In this document: positions 6,808 to 12,622 of the stretch, piece after piece | Numbering within the stretch: position 1 is the first letter of the stretch | Layout of the letters: each line of letters starts with the position of its first letter | NCBI GenBank assembly: GCA_016184235.1 | Contig: JACPDC010000088.1 | Span: forward strand, 1-12,622 | Origin: Deltaproteobacteria bacterium | GTDB taxonomy: Bacteria > Desulfobacterota > Binatia > UBA9968 | Direction of reading: 5' to 3' | Length of the DNA: 12,622 nucleotides | Translations under genes and position numbers: made by a program | Notes under the pieces: model-generated | What the model was told of the DNA's origin: nothing | The model's database searches: none | What the model saw: only the letters and a program-made list of their open reading frames with translations

Positions 6808-7274
6808 GATTTTCTGGATCTCTTTGTCGGGAACTCCTCTTCCGACCGCACCGTGAGCCCTCTCTGGCGTAGCCCGCGCGCGAAAAGCCCGGAGCCCCTG
6901 GTCAGCCTGCCGTCGCGATAGACCCGGTGGACGCCGCAGGAGGGGCTCTTCTCTTTCAAGATGGCCGCCGCCGCTTCAAACCTGTCCGCCTGGCCGAGCG
7001 CCTTGCGGATGCCGCGGATAAGGCTTCTGGTCCGATCCCGGCCCCGGCTGTCCCTGATCGTAGCCGAGCCCTCGGCCACCCGGGCGGCGCCGCCGCCGTG
7101 AAACTCCACCGGCAGGCGGGGCGCGCCCCAGCCGGCCAGCAGCTCCGGGCAAAGGGCGAGAACTTTTTTTCTCTTGAGGAAGCGGATCACCCCGGAATGG
7201 CTCTTGTCCTCGCCGTTGTAGCGGCAGCGCCGGCCCAGCAGGCAGGCGGAGACGATGTAGCCGCGCTTCTTCAT
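6804..7274 (-). CDS. DUF523 family protein
   Basis: This is a small cytoplasmic protein of 156 residues, about the family length. It has the three DUF523 signatures: VSACLLGRRCRYNGEDK (8-24, Cys11 and Cys17), LCPELLAGWGAPRLPVE (41-57, Cys42) and LKEKSPSCGVHRVYRDG (106-122, Cys113). The four conserved cysteines could bind a metal or be redox-active, but that is inference; no function is established that I can name. It is embedded in an operon, overlapping purN upstream and the YbhN-like gene downstream by 4 bp each. This suggests co-translation, not necessarily a role in purine synthesis. The C-terminal tail is basic (TKRSRKS). Confidence 0.9.
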   Translation of the reverse strand: MKKRGYIVSACLLGRRCRYNGEDKSHSGVIRFLKRKKVLALCPELLAGWGAPRLPVEFHGGGAARVAEGSATIRDSRGRDRTRSLIRGIRKALGQADRFEAAAAILKEKSPSCGVHRVYRDGRLTRGSGLFARGLRQRGLTVRSEEEFPTKRSRKS

Positions 7275-7933
7275 CCTTTGAGCGGCGGGTTGGTGAGGAC
7301 TTGAGAGTCATCCTTTGCCAGCCCCTCGACCTGGACCACCCGTCCCGCAACCCGGAGCCTCCCCTCGCTGTAAAGCTGGATCGCCCTGGGATAGATGCGA
7401 TGCTCCTCCTTGAGTATCCTGGCTGCCAGAGACTCCTCGGTATCATCGGGAAAAACCGGCACCACTGCCTGGATGATGATCGGCCCTTCATCGCAACCCT
7501 CGTTGACAAAGTGGACCGTGCAGCCCGAGAAGCGGACGCCGTGCTCCACCGCCTTTTTCTGCACGTGCAGCCCCGGGAAGGAGGGGAGCAGCGCCGGATG
7601 GATGTTCATGATCCGGTTGGAATAGGCCCCGACCAAAACCGGCGAGAGCAGGCGCATGAAGCCCGCCAGGATCACCAGCTCCACCTGCCGCTGGCGCAGG
7701 ATCTCCACCAGCGCTTGATCGTAGGCCTCACGGCTGGAAAATTTCTTGTGATCGAGAACTTCCGTCGGGAGATTATGCTTTTTCGCCCGCACCAGCCCGA
7801 AGGCCTCCTCGCGGTTGCTGATCACCACCCGGATGACGGCGTCGAGCCGCTTTGCCTCGATGGCGTCGATGATCGCCTGGAGATTAGTGCCGCTGCCGGA
7901 GATGAGCACTCCTATGGGAAGCTCACGCGCCAT
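7271..7933 (-). CDS. purN: Phosphoribosylglycinamide formyltransferase (GAR transformylase 1)
   Basis: PurN transfers a formyl group from 10-formyltetrahydrofolate to GAR, the third step of de novo purine synthesis, in the cytoplasm. It has 220 residues. The N-terminal phosphate-binding loop is ISGSGTNLQAII (11-22). The catalytic residues are all present: N110 and H112 in MNIHPALLPSF, and D148 in NEGCDEGPII. The start is fixed by the near-terminal IGVLISGSG strand, since no other suitable start exists. No convincing Shine-Dalgarno sequence precedes it, and a 7-bp repeat array lies only four bases upstream. It follows purM on the same strand after an 86-bp spacer and overlaps DUF523 by 4 bp. 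Confidence 0.96.
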   Translation of the reverse strand: MARELPIGVLISGSGTNLQAIIDAIEAKRLDAVIRVVISNREEAFGLVRAKKHNLPTEVLDHKKFSSREAYDQALVEILRQRQVELVILAGFMRLLSPVLVGAYSNRIMNIHPALLPSFPGLHVQKKAVEHGVRFSGCTVHFVNEGCDEGPIIIQAVVPVFPDDTEESLAARILKEEHRIYPRAIQLYSEGRLRVAGRVVQVEGLAKDDSQVLTNPPLKG

Positions 7934-7937
7934 AGAT

Positions 7938-7965
7938 CGTTACCCGTTATTCGTTACTGGTTACT
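7938..7965. repeat. Degenerate 7-bp tandem array, unit CGTTACT
   Basis: Four heptamers CGTTACC, CGTTATT, CGTTACT and GGTTACT run with an exact 7-bp period on the plus strand, followed by a decayed fifth (CGTGAAA). The array lies in the purM-purN spacer and occupies the place where the purN ribosome-binding site would be expected. Function unknown. Confidence 0.75.
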
Positions 7966-7970
7966 CGTGA

Positions 7971-8012
7971 AATCGCAATTCGCTCGATGAACGCTTATAC
8001 GAATATGCGATT
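7971..8012. other. Imperfect stem-loop between purM and purN
   Basis: AATCGCA at 7971-7977 pairs with TGCGATT at 8006-8012. After one bulged base (8005), ATTCG (7978-7982) pairs with CGAAT (8000-8004), giving 12 base pairs around a 17-base loop. It lies 7 bp beyond the purM stop. No T-run follows on the minus strand, so it is not a classical terminator. It could be an mRNA stability or attenuation element, or a chance structure. Confidence 0.45.
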
Positions 8013-8019
8013 AAGGAGC

Positions 8020-9054
8020 CTACGAGACGAAAGCGACTCCCCTTTCTCCCTTCCTGACCTCGCCTATCAAATACCATTTTTCGCCCATCTTTTTTAGCGC
8101 GCGCCCGACCCGGTCCGCCTCTCTCTTGCCGACCACCAGGATGATCCCCAGGCCGTTATTGAACGTCCGGTCCATCTCCGCCTGGGAGACGCCGCCAAAT
8201 CTTTGAATCAGATCGAAGATCGGCGGCACCGGCCAGCTGCCGCGCCGGATCCGGGCGCGCCGGCCGCGTGGAAAAATCCGCGGCAGGTTTCCCGGAATCC
8301 CTCCGCCGGTGATGTGCGCTATCCCCTTGATGGCGTGGCGCCGGACGAGCTTTTGAATCGCGCCGGCATAGATGCGGGTGGGCTCGAGCATCTCCTCGCC
8401 GAGCGTGCGCCCGAGCTCCGAGATCCGGTCGCCCAGCTTGAGGCCGCGGACATCCAGCAGCACGCGACGCGCCAGGGAGTAGCCGTTGCTGTGCAGTCCG
8501 CTGGAAGGAAGTCCGACGAGAAGGTCTCCCGGGACGATCACCGCCGGGTCTGGGATATTTTTTTTCTCCACGACGCCGACCGCGAAACCGGCCAGATCGT
8601 ATTCCCCGTCACCGTAGAAAGAGGGCATCTCCGCGGTCTCCCCGCCGATCAGCGCGCAGCCTGCCAGCCGGCAGCCGGCGGCGATGCCGCGGATGACCTC
8701 AAGCGCGGTCCGGGGCTTGAGCCTGCCGGTGGCGAAATAGTCGAGAAAAAAAAGCGGCTCGGCCCCCTGGGTCAGGATATCGTTGACTCCCATCGCCACG
8801 AGATCGATGCCCACCGTGTCGTGGACGTTCATCATGAAGGCGATCTTGAGCTTGGTGCCGACGCCGTCGGTGGAGGAGACCAGGACCGGGTGGCGGTAGT
8901 TCCGGCTCTTCAAATCGAACAGGGCGCTGAAGCCGCCGACTCCGGCCAGCAGCCCGGGCCGGGCGGTCTTGAGGGCGATCGGGCGGATGCGCTCCACCAG
9001 ACGCTCCGCGGCGGAGATATCCACGCCCGCTCTTCTGTAAGTCATCCTCACCAT
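8020..9054 (-). CDS. purM: Phosphoribosylformylglycinamidine cyclo-ligase (AIR synthetase)
   Basis: PurM closes the imidazole ring: FGAM plus ATP gives AIR, the fifth step of de novo purine synthesis, in the cytoplasm. AIR is also the precursor of the thiamine pyrimidine. It has 344 residues, the normal family length, with the conserved blocks STDGVGTKLK (61-70), GIDLVAMGVNDI (82-93), LIGGETAEMP (135-144), HITGGGIPGNLPR (247-259) and TFNNGLGI (297-304). I keep ATG 9054 because GGTGAG lies seven bases upstream. ATG 9045 (MTYRRAGVDI) is an alternative that matches the usual PurM N-terminus. The gene opens the purM-purN-DUF523-YbhN run, and a 129-bp repeat-bearing spacer separates it from the ABC genes upstream. 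Confidence 0.97.
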   Translation of the reverse strand: MVRMTYRRAGVDISAAERLVERIRPIALKTARPGLLAGVGGFSALFDLKSRNYRHPVLVSSTDGVGTKLKIAFMMNVHDTVGIDLVAMGVNDILTQGAEPLFFLDYFATGRLKPRTALEVIRGIAAGCRLAGCALIGGETAEMPSFYGDGEYDLAGFAVGVVEKKNIPDPAVIVPGDLLVGLPSSGLHSNGYSLARRVLLDVRGLKLGDRISELGRTLGEEMLEPTRIYAGAIQKLVRRHAIKGIAHITGGGIPGNLPRIFPRGRRARIRRGSWPVPPIFDLIQRFGGVSQAEMDRTFNNGLGIILVVGKREADRVGRALKKMGEKWYLIGEVRKGERGVAFVS

Positions 9055-9111
9055 TGCTCATCTCACCGCCACCGTAGTTGTCCGACGACTTGAAGGACCT
9101 AAACGGCTTGT

Positions 9112-9138
9112 CTTCGACCCTGAGGCTCAGACCCGAAG
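9112..9138. repeat. Short REP-like hairpin upstream of purM
   Basis: CTTCG (9112-9116) pairs with CGAAG (9134-9138), and inside it CTGAG (9120-9124) pairs with CTCAG (9126-9130). The two stems are separated by a symmetric ACC/ACC internal loop. It sits in the ABC ATPase-purM spacer. From memory, the wording (TTCGACCCTGAG...) resembles REP-like repeats common in many proteobacterial and metagenomic genomes. It lacks a T-run, so a terminator is not supported. Confidence 0.45.
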
Positions 9139-9142
9139 GGAA

Positions 9143-9178
9143 CGGTTCAAATCGCTTAAAACGTTCAATCCGTTCAAA
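9143..9178. repeat. Degenerate 9-bp tandem array, unit CCGTTCAAA
   Basis: Four nonamers read CGGTTCAAA, TCGCTTAAA, ACGTTCAAT and CCGTTCAAA with an exact 9-bp period. A decayed fifth (ATTGTTTAC) overlaps the stop codon of the ABC ATPase gene. The same unit recurs at 11951-11959, in another spacer 2.8 kb away. Function unknown. Confidence 0.75.
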
Positions 9179-9183
9179 ATTGT

Positions 9184-9978
<795 letters not shown>

Positions 9979-10004
9979 TCCCCGACCTCCGAAACCGACG
10001 TTCC

Positions 10005-11030
10005 CTACTTCTTGATGAACCGGTTGGTGTAGCTCTCCTCGACCGAGACCTTTCTCCCCCCTTCGAAGTAGTCGTTGGTGATCCCCACGGTCTTTTCCAT
10101 GATGTCCGGCTTCATGTAGCCGAAGCCCGACGCGAGCGACTCCGGCGGAATGAAGACCTCCTCGATGGCGTTTTTCAACTGGATTCGGGCAAGCTCCTTG
10201 TTCAGCTCCGGCTTTTGCTTGAGCAGGATCTGCAGCGCCTCCTCCTGATGGTCGCGCGCGTACCTCAACCCCTCCATGGTCCCCTCGACGTAGGCGCGGA
10301 TCATGTCGGGCCGCTTCTTGACATCCTCCTCCCTGACGATCAGGCCGCTGCCGTAGATATTGAGCCCGTGATCTTTCATAAAGACCCGCTTGAGCCTTAT
10401 CCCCTGCTTGGTCGCGGCACCTTCCGCCACCTCATCGTTGGAGGCGCGGAACATGACGATGAAATCGGCCTTTTTGGCGACCAGGGCCGCGGGCTGGAGG
10501 GCCGGGGCGGTCTCCTGGATCTTGATCGCTTTGTAGTCGATATTATTGATCTTGGCGAAGGCCGGCATGAGATACCACTGCGCCTGCCCGGGACTGATGG
10601 CGAAAGATTTTCCTTCCAGATCTTTCAAAGTTTTGATCGGCGTCTCTTCGCGCCACAGGATCGTGGTCGGCACATAGCCGAGCTGCGCCACGCACTGCAC
10701 CGGAGTCCCCCGTGACCTCGCCACGATCGCGGTTGTGAAGTCGGCGAAGCCCACGTCGGCGAGGCCGGCGCCTATCGCCCGCACCGTGTCCGCGGAGCCG
10801 GCGCCGGCCTGGATCACGGCGTTCAAGCCGCGCTTGGCGTAAAAGCCCTTTTCCAACGCGACGAACCAGATCGCGTGCTTGCCGCCGAGGATGAAGTCCA
10901 TGCGGATGATCGTGGGCTTCTCCGCCGCCTGCGCGTGGGAGAGATTCATCGGGACGGCGGCGAGCCCGAGGAGCAGAGCCAGAAGGGCTACGCCGGGACG
11001 GAGCCAGAGTCGCTTCTCAGTAAGTGCCAT
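10005..11030 (-). CDS. ABC transporter substrate-binding protein, NMT1/THI5-like (SsuA family)
   Basis: This is a periplasmic solute-binding protein for the importer made with the adjacent permease and ATPase. It has a signal peptide: a basic start, a hydrophobic core LLALLLGLAAVPM, and a likely cut after HAQA. The mature part opens with an NMT1-type pattern (GGKHAIWFVALEKGFYAKRG, then GSADTVRAIGAGLADVGFAD) and LKDLEGKSFAISPG in the middle. I start at ATG 11030 (341 residues) because GGGAGG is eight bases upstream. The ATG six bases earlier (11036) is only two bases from that site. Known family ligands include sulfonates, taurine, nitrate, pyrimidine precursors and riboflavin. Nothing here fixes the ligand, and the CCCFC motif of yeast THI5 is absent. 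Confidence 0.92.
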   Translation of the reverse strand: MALTEKRLWLRPGVALLALLLGLAAVPMNLSHAQAAEKPTIIRMDFILGGKHAIWFVALEKGFYAKRGLNAVIQAGAGSADTVRAIGAGLADVGFADFTTAIVARSRGTPVQCVAQLGYVPTTILWREETPIKTLKDLEGKSFAISPGQAQWYLMPAFAKINNIDYKAIKIQETAPALQPAALVAKKADFIVMFRASNDEVAEGAATKQGIRLKRVFMKDHGLNIYGSGLIVREEDVKKRPDMIRAYVEGTMEGLRYARDHQEEALQILLKQKPELNKELARIQLKNAIEEVFIPPESLASGFGYMKPDIMEKTVGITNDYFEGGRKVSVEESYTNRFIKK

Positions 11031-11047
11031 ATTCATAACCTCCCAGA

Positions 11048-11824
11048 CTAAAATGAGCCTTCAAGCTGGCGCACTTCGGCGCTCCACGGCGCCATCTTCT
11101 TCTGCAAAATTTCGACGGCCATGAAAAGCAAGAGAGACAGGAGCGCAAGGATCAGCAGAATCACCAGGGCCAGGGCCGTGTCCAGGCTGTAGTTCGCCTG
11201 CAGGATGAGATAGCCGAGCCCCTCGTTGGCCGCGACGAACTCGGCAACGATCGCCCCGGTCACGGAGAGGACCAGGGCCACCTTGATCCCTGCGAACATG
11301 TAGGGGAGCGAGTTGGGCAGCCGGATCTTGGCGAAGACGTCGAGCTCCGAGGCGCGGTTGATGCGCGCCAGATCGAGCAGCTCCGGCTCCACCTCCTTGA
11401 GCCCCACCACCGTATTGACGACGATCGGGAAGAAGGCGACGAGAAAGGCGATCGCTATCTTCGAGAAGAGACCGTAGCCGATCCAGATCACCATCAGGGG
11501 CGCGAAGGCGCTCTTGGGCATGGCGTAGAGGATCACGATGAGCGGGTAGATAGTGTTTTGCAGGTGGCGCGAGTAGACCACGCTGACGGCGAAGGTCACT
11601 CCGAGGACGAACGAGAGGGCGAAGCCGCCCACCGCCTCCATGAAGGTGACGAGCGCGTGCTTGTAGAGAATGTAAAATTTATCGACAAAGGCGACGTAGA
11701 GATCTCTCGGCGGCGGCAGGATGAAGGCCGGGATCTTGATGATCTCCACCAGGACCTCCCAGAGCAGCAGGAGGATGACGAAGAAGATCAAAGGCTCGGC
11801 TATGTCTTTAAGAGAAAATTTCAC
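11048..11824 (-). CDS. ABC transporter permease (SsuC/TauC type, BPD_transp_1)
   Basis: This inner-membrane permease has 258 residues and about six hydrophobic segments (roughly 12-30, 63-84, 91-112, 120-142, 180-198, 214-238). ILPPPRDLYVAF (35-46) is typical of the SsuC/TauC branch. The ATPase-contact EAA loop is DLARINRASELDVFAKIRLP (151-170). The glycine usual in that loop is replaced in ARINRAS, although the overall pattern is preserved. It starts at GTG with only a weak GAGAG site eight bases upstream. It is the first gene of the permease-binding protein-ATPase operon, and the gap to the binding-protein gene is 17 bp. A candidate promoter lies just upstream. Confidence 0.93.
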   Translation of the reverse strand: MKFSLKDIAEPLIFFVILLLLWEVLVEIIKIPAFILPPPRDLYVAFVDKFYILYKHALVTFMEAVGGFALSFVLGVTFAVSVVYSRHLQNTIYPLIVILYAMPKSAFAPLMVIWIGYGLFSKIAIAFLVAFFPIVVNTVVGLKEVEPELLDLARINRASELDVFAKIRLPNSLPYMFAGIKVALVLSVTGAIVAEFVAANEGLGYLILQANYSLDTALALVILLILALLSLLLFMAVEILQKKMAPWSAEVRQLEGSF

Positions 11825-11844
11825 CTGCCTGGCTCTCGCCGCAA

Positions 11845-11873
11845 ACGTTAAAGGAAAGCCCCGCCCCTGTCAA
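11845..11873 (-). promoter_or_regulatory. Candidate sigma-70 promoter of the ABC transporter operon
   Basis: On the minus strand a perfect -35 hexamer TTGACA (11868-11873) is followed after exactly 17 bp by TAACGT (11845-11850), which keeps the TAnnnT core of a -10 element. Transcription would start near 11838, giving a leader of about 13 bases before the permease GTG. The site lies between the repeat arrays and the gene. No operator is recognised. Confidence 0.45.
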
Positions 11874-11884
11874 GGAACGGGAAA

Positions 11885-11914
11885 TCGTGCTCGTGGCTCG
11901 TGTTCGTGATCGTG
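11885..11914. repeat. Degenerate TCGTG array, period about 6 bp
   Basis: TCGTG occurs five times, starting at 11885, 11891, 11898, 11904 and 11910 (steps of 6, 7, 6 and 6 bp). The array lies in the spacer between the PF04339-type gene and the ABC permease, nine bases from a different, 9-bp array. Function unknown. Confidence 0.7.
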
Positions 11915-11923
11915 TTCCTTGAA

Positions 11924-11992
11924 CAGTTTGAACTGTTTAAACCGTTTGAGCCGTTCAAATCGTTCAACCTTAAACCTTTGAACCCTTTAACC
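11924..11992. repeat. Degenerate 9-bp then 8-bp tandem array, GTTTGAA/GTTCAAA units
   Basis: Five nonamers run from 11924 to 11968: CAGTTTGAA, CTGTTTAAA, CCGTTTGAG, CCGTTCAAA and TCGTTCAAC. Three octamers follow from 11969 to 11992: CTTAAACC, TTTGAACC and CTTTAACC. The first nonamers carry GTTTGAA and the later ones GTTCAAA, nearly the reverse complement, so parts could pair. The array runs over the stop codon (11987-11989) of the adjacent gene. CCGTTCAAA is shared with the array at 9143-9178. Confidence 0.75.
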
Positions 11993-12622
11993 CTGATTCT
12001 TGAGTTGACTCTTCTGTAGCAGCCCGGCGCGCTTGCGCTCGATCGCCTCGCGCTCCTGGCTCAAGTGACGCACCACGACGCGCCGGAAGCCGCCGTCGAC
12101 GATGTAGTGGAGGCTTCGGGTCGGCTGGGGGTCGAGGCCGCGCAGCTGCTTGAAGCTGCCGCCGGCGCCGGCCTCGAAGCGCTCAAGGCCGTGGCTGATG
12201 CAGTGCTCGATCGCCGAGTAATAGCAGACGTTGAAGTGGAGATAGCGCTCCTCCACGAAGGAGCCCCAGTAGCGGCCGTAGAGCGCCGCGCCGTCCTGGA
12301 CATTCAAGGTGCCGGCGATGATTTTGGAGTCGCGCTCGGCAAAGATCAGGCAGAGGTGCGGGGTGAAGCGGCGGAATAGCTCGTCGAAGAATTCCCGCGT
12401 GAGATACTGCCGGCCGTAATAGAGCTCGTCGACGTGCCCCTTGTAAAGCTCGAACATGGTGCTCAAGTGCGCCGCCTTCAGCTCCTCGCCCGCCACGGCG
12501 CGGATGGCGATGCCGCGCTGTAACATCTCCCTCCGCTCGCGCTTGATCTTGTTGCGCCGCTCGCTGCGGAAGGCGGCGAGGTAGTCCTCGAAGGAGTGGT
12601 AGCCGCGGTTCTGCCACTGAAA
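11987..12622 (-). CDS. DUF482/PF04339 GNAT-like (FemAB-related) protein, N-terminus beyond window
   Basis: The frame is open to the right edge: 211 residues are visible, and the N-terminal part is missing compared with a family length of about 380. The visible start is FQWQNRGYHSFEDYLAAF followed by RSERRNKIKRERRE, a characteristic block of the PF04339 family (labelled peptidoglycan-biosynthesis/GNAT). Further family blocks follow: LNVQDGAALYGRYWG, FNVCYYSAIEHCISHGL and FEAGAGGSFKQLRGLDPQPT. The fold is a GNAT-type acyltransferase, but substrate and acyl donor are not established to my knowledge. The ATG at 12526 is internal, not the start. The last codons and the stop lie within or next to the 8-bp repeat units. 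Confidence 0.88.
   Translation of the reverse strand, partial: FQWQNRGYHSFEDYLAAFRSERRNKIKRERREMLQRGIAIRAVAGEELKAAHLSTMFELYKGHVDELYYGRQYLTREFFDELFRRFTPHLCLIFAERDSKIIAGTLNVQDGAALYGRYWGSFVEERYLHFNVCYYSAIEHCISHGLERFEAGAGGSFKQLRGLDPQPTRSLHYIVDGGFRRVVVRHLSQEREAIERKRAGLLQKSQLKNQG

Noticed and set aside
7966..8019. Rho-independent terminator after purM
   Set aside because: A stem-loop exists but no T-run follows in the minus-strand direction, and the stem is AT-mixed and bulged.
8203..9093. Plus-strand open frame opposite purM
   Set aside because: It is antisense to the fully conserved purM and has shadow-type composition.
9143..9178. CRISPR-like array
   Set aside because: The units are only 9 bp, directly adjacent and degenerate, with no spacers and no cas genes.
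9055..9183. TPP or purine riboswitch upstream of purM
   Set aside because: The CTGAG/CTCAG elements there form a small local hairpin. The conserved core of either riboswitch is not present.
12183..12526. ATG 12526 as the start of the last gene
   Set aside because: The same frame continues without a stop to the window edge and encodes conserved PF04339 residues upstream, so the gene is 5'-partial.

Overview
The window is GC-rich bacterial chromosomal DNA with tightly packed genes. There are 14 protein genes: 13 on the minus strand and one (mgtE) on the plus strand. The organism is a diderm (Gram-negative-type) bacterium, because the genes include an Mla lipid-transport system, a periplasmic Do-family protease and a PF04339-type acyltransferase. 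The gene set, the NMT1-type ABC transporter and the style of the intergenic repeats recall uncultured deltaproteobacterial, Methylomirabilota or Rokubacteria-like lineages. That placement is an impression from memory, not a demonstrated assignment. No phage, plasmid, transposase, CRISPR, tRNA or rRNA sequence is visible.

Region 1 (1-4183, minus strand, transcribed right to left) is an envelope cluster: degP/htrA protease, tatA, then mlaE-mlaF-mlaD. The three Mla genes are tightly coupled (4-bp overlap, then a 13-bp gap) and encode the permease, ATPase and substrate-binding MCE subunits of an inner-membrane phospholipid transporter. mlaD runs off the left edge.

Region 2 (4184-5839) is the divergent spacer plus mgtE. 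The spacer carries a roughly 127-bp imperfect palindrome and a possible degP promoter. mgtE encodes a Mg2+ channel/transporter and is the only plus-strand gene. It ends 2 bp from the convergent gene that follows.

Region 3 (5842-9054, minus strand) is purM-purN-DUF523-YbhN-like. PurM and PurN are two steps of de novo purine synthesis. A four-cysteine DUF523 protein and a membrane flippase-like protein are joined to purN by 4-bp overlaps. The purM-purN spacer holds a 7-bp-period repeat array and a stem-loop.

Region 4 (9184-11824, minus strand) is a complete ABC importer of the NMT1/SsuABC type in the order permease, binding protein, ATPase, with a good candidate promoter in front. Its substrate cannot be read from the sequence. 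Region 5 (11987-12622) is the C-terminal part of a DUF482/PF04339 GNAT-like protein whose N-terminus lies beyond the right edge.

The signal least explained by genes is in the spacers. Four same-strand spacers carry very short degenerate tandem arrays with periods of 6, 7, 8 or 9 bp and different unit sequences, several abutting or overlapping the stop codon of the upstream gene. The divergent spacer carries the long palindrome instead. I found no convincing new defence or metabolic system. These intergenic arrays and the palindrome are the most unusual content. There is no gene-free stretch longer than 300 bases; the longest is 4184-4474.
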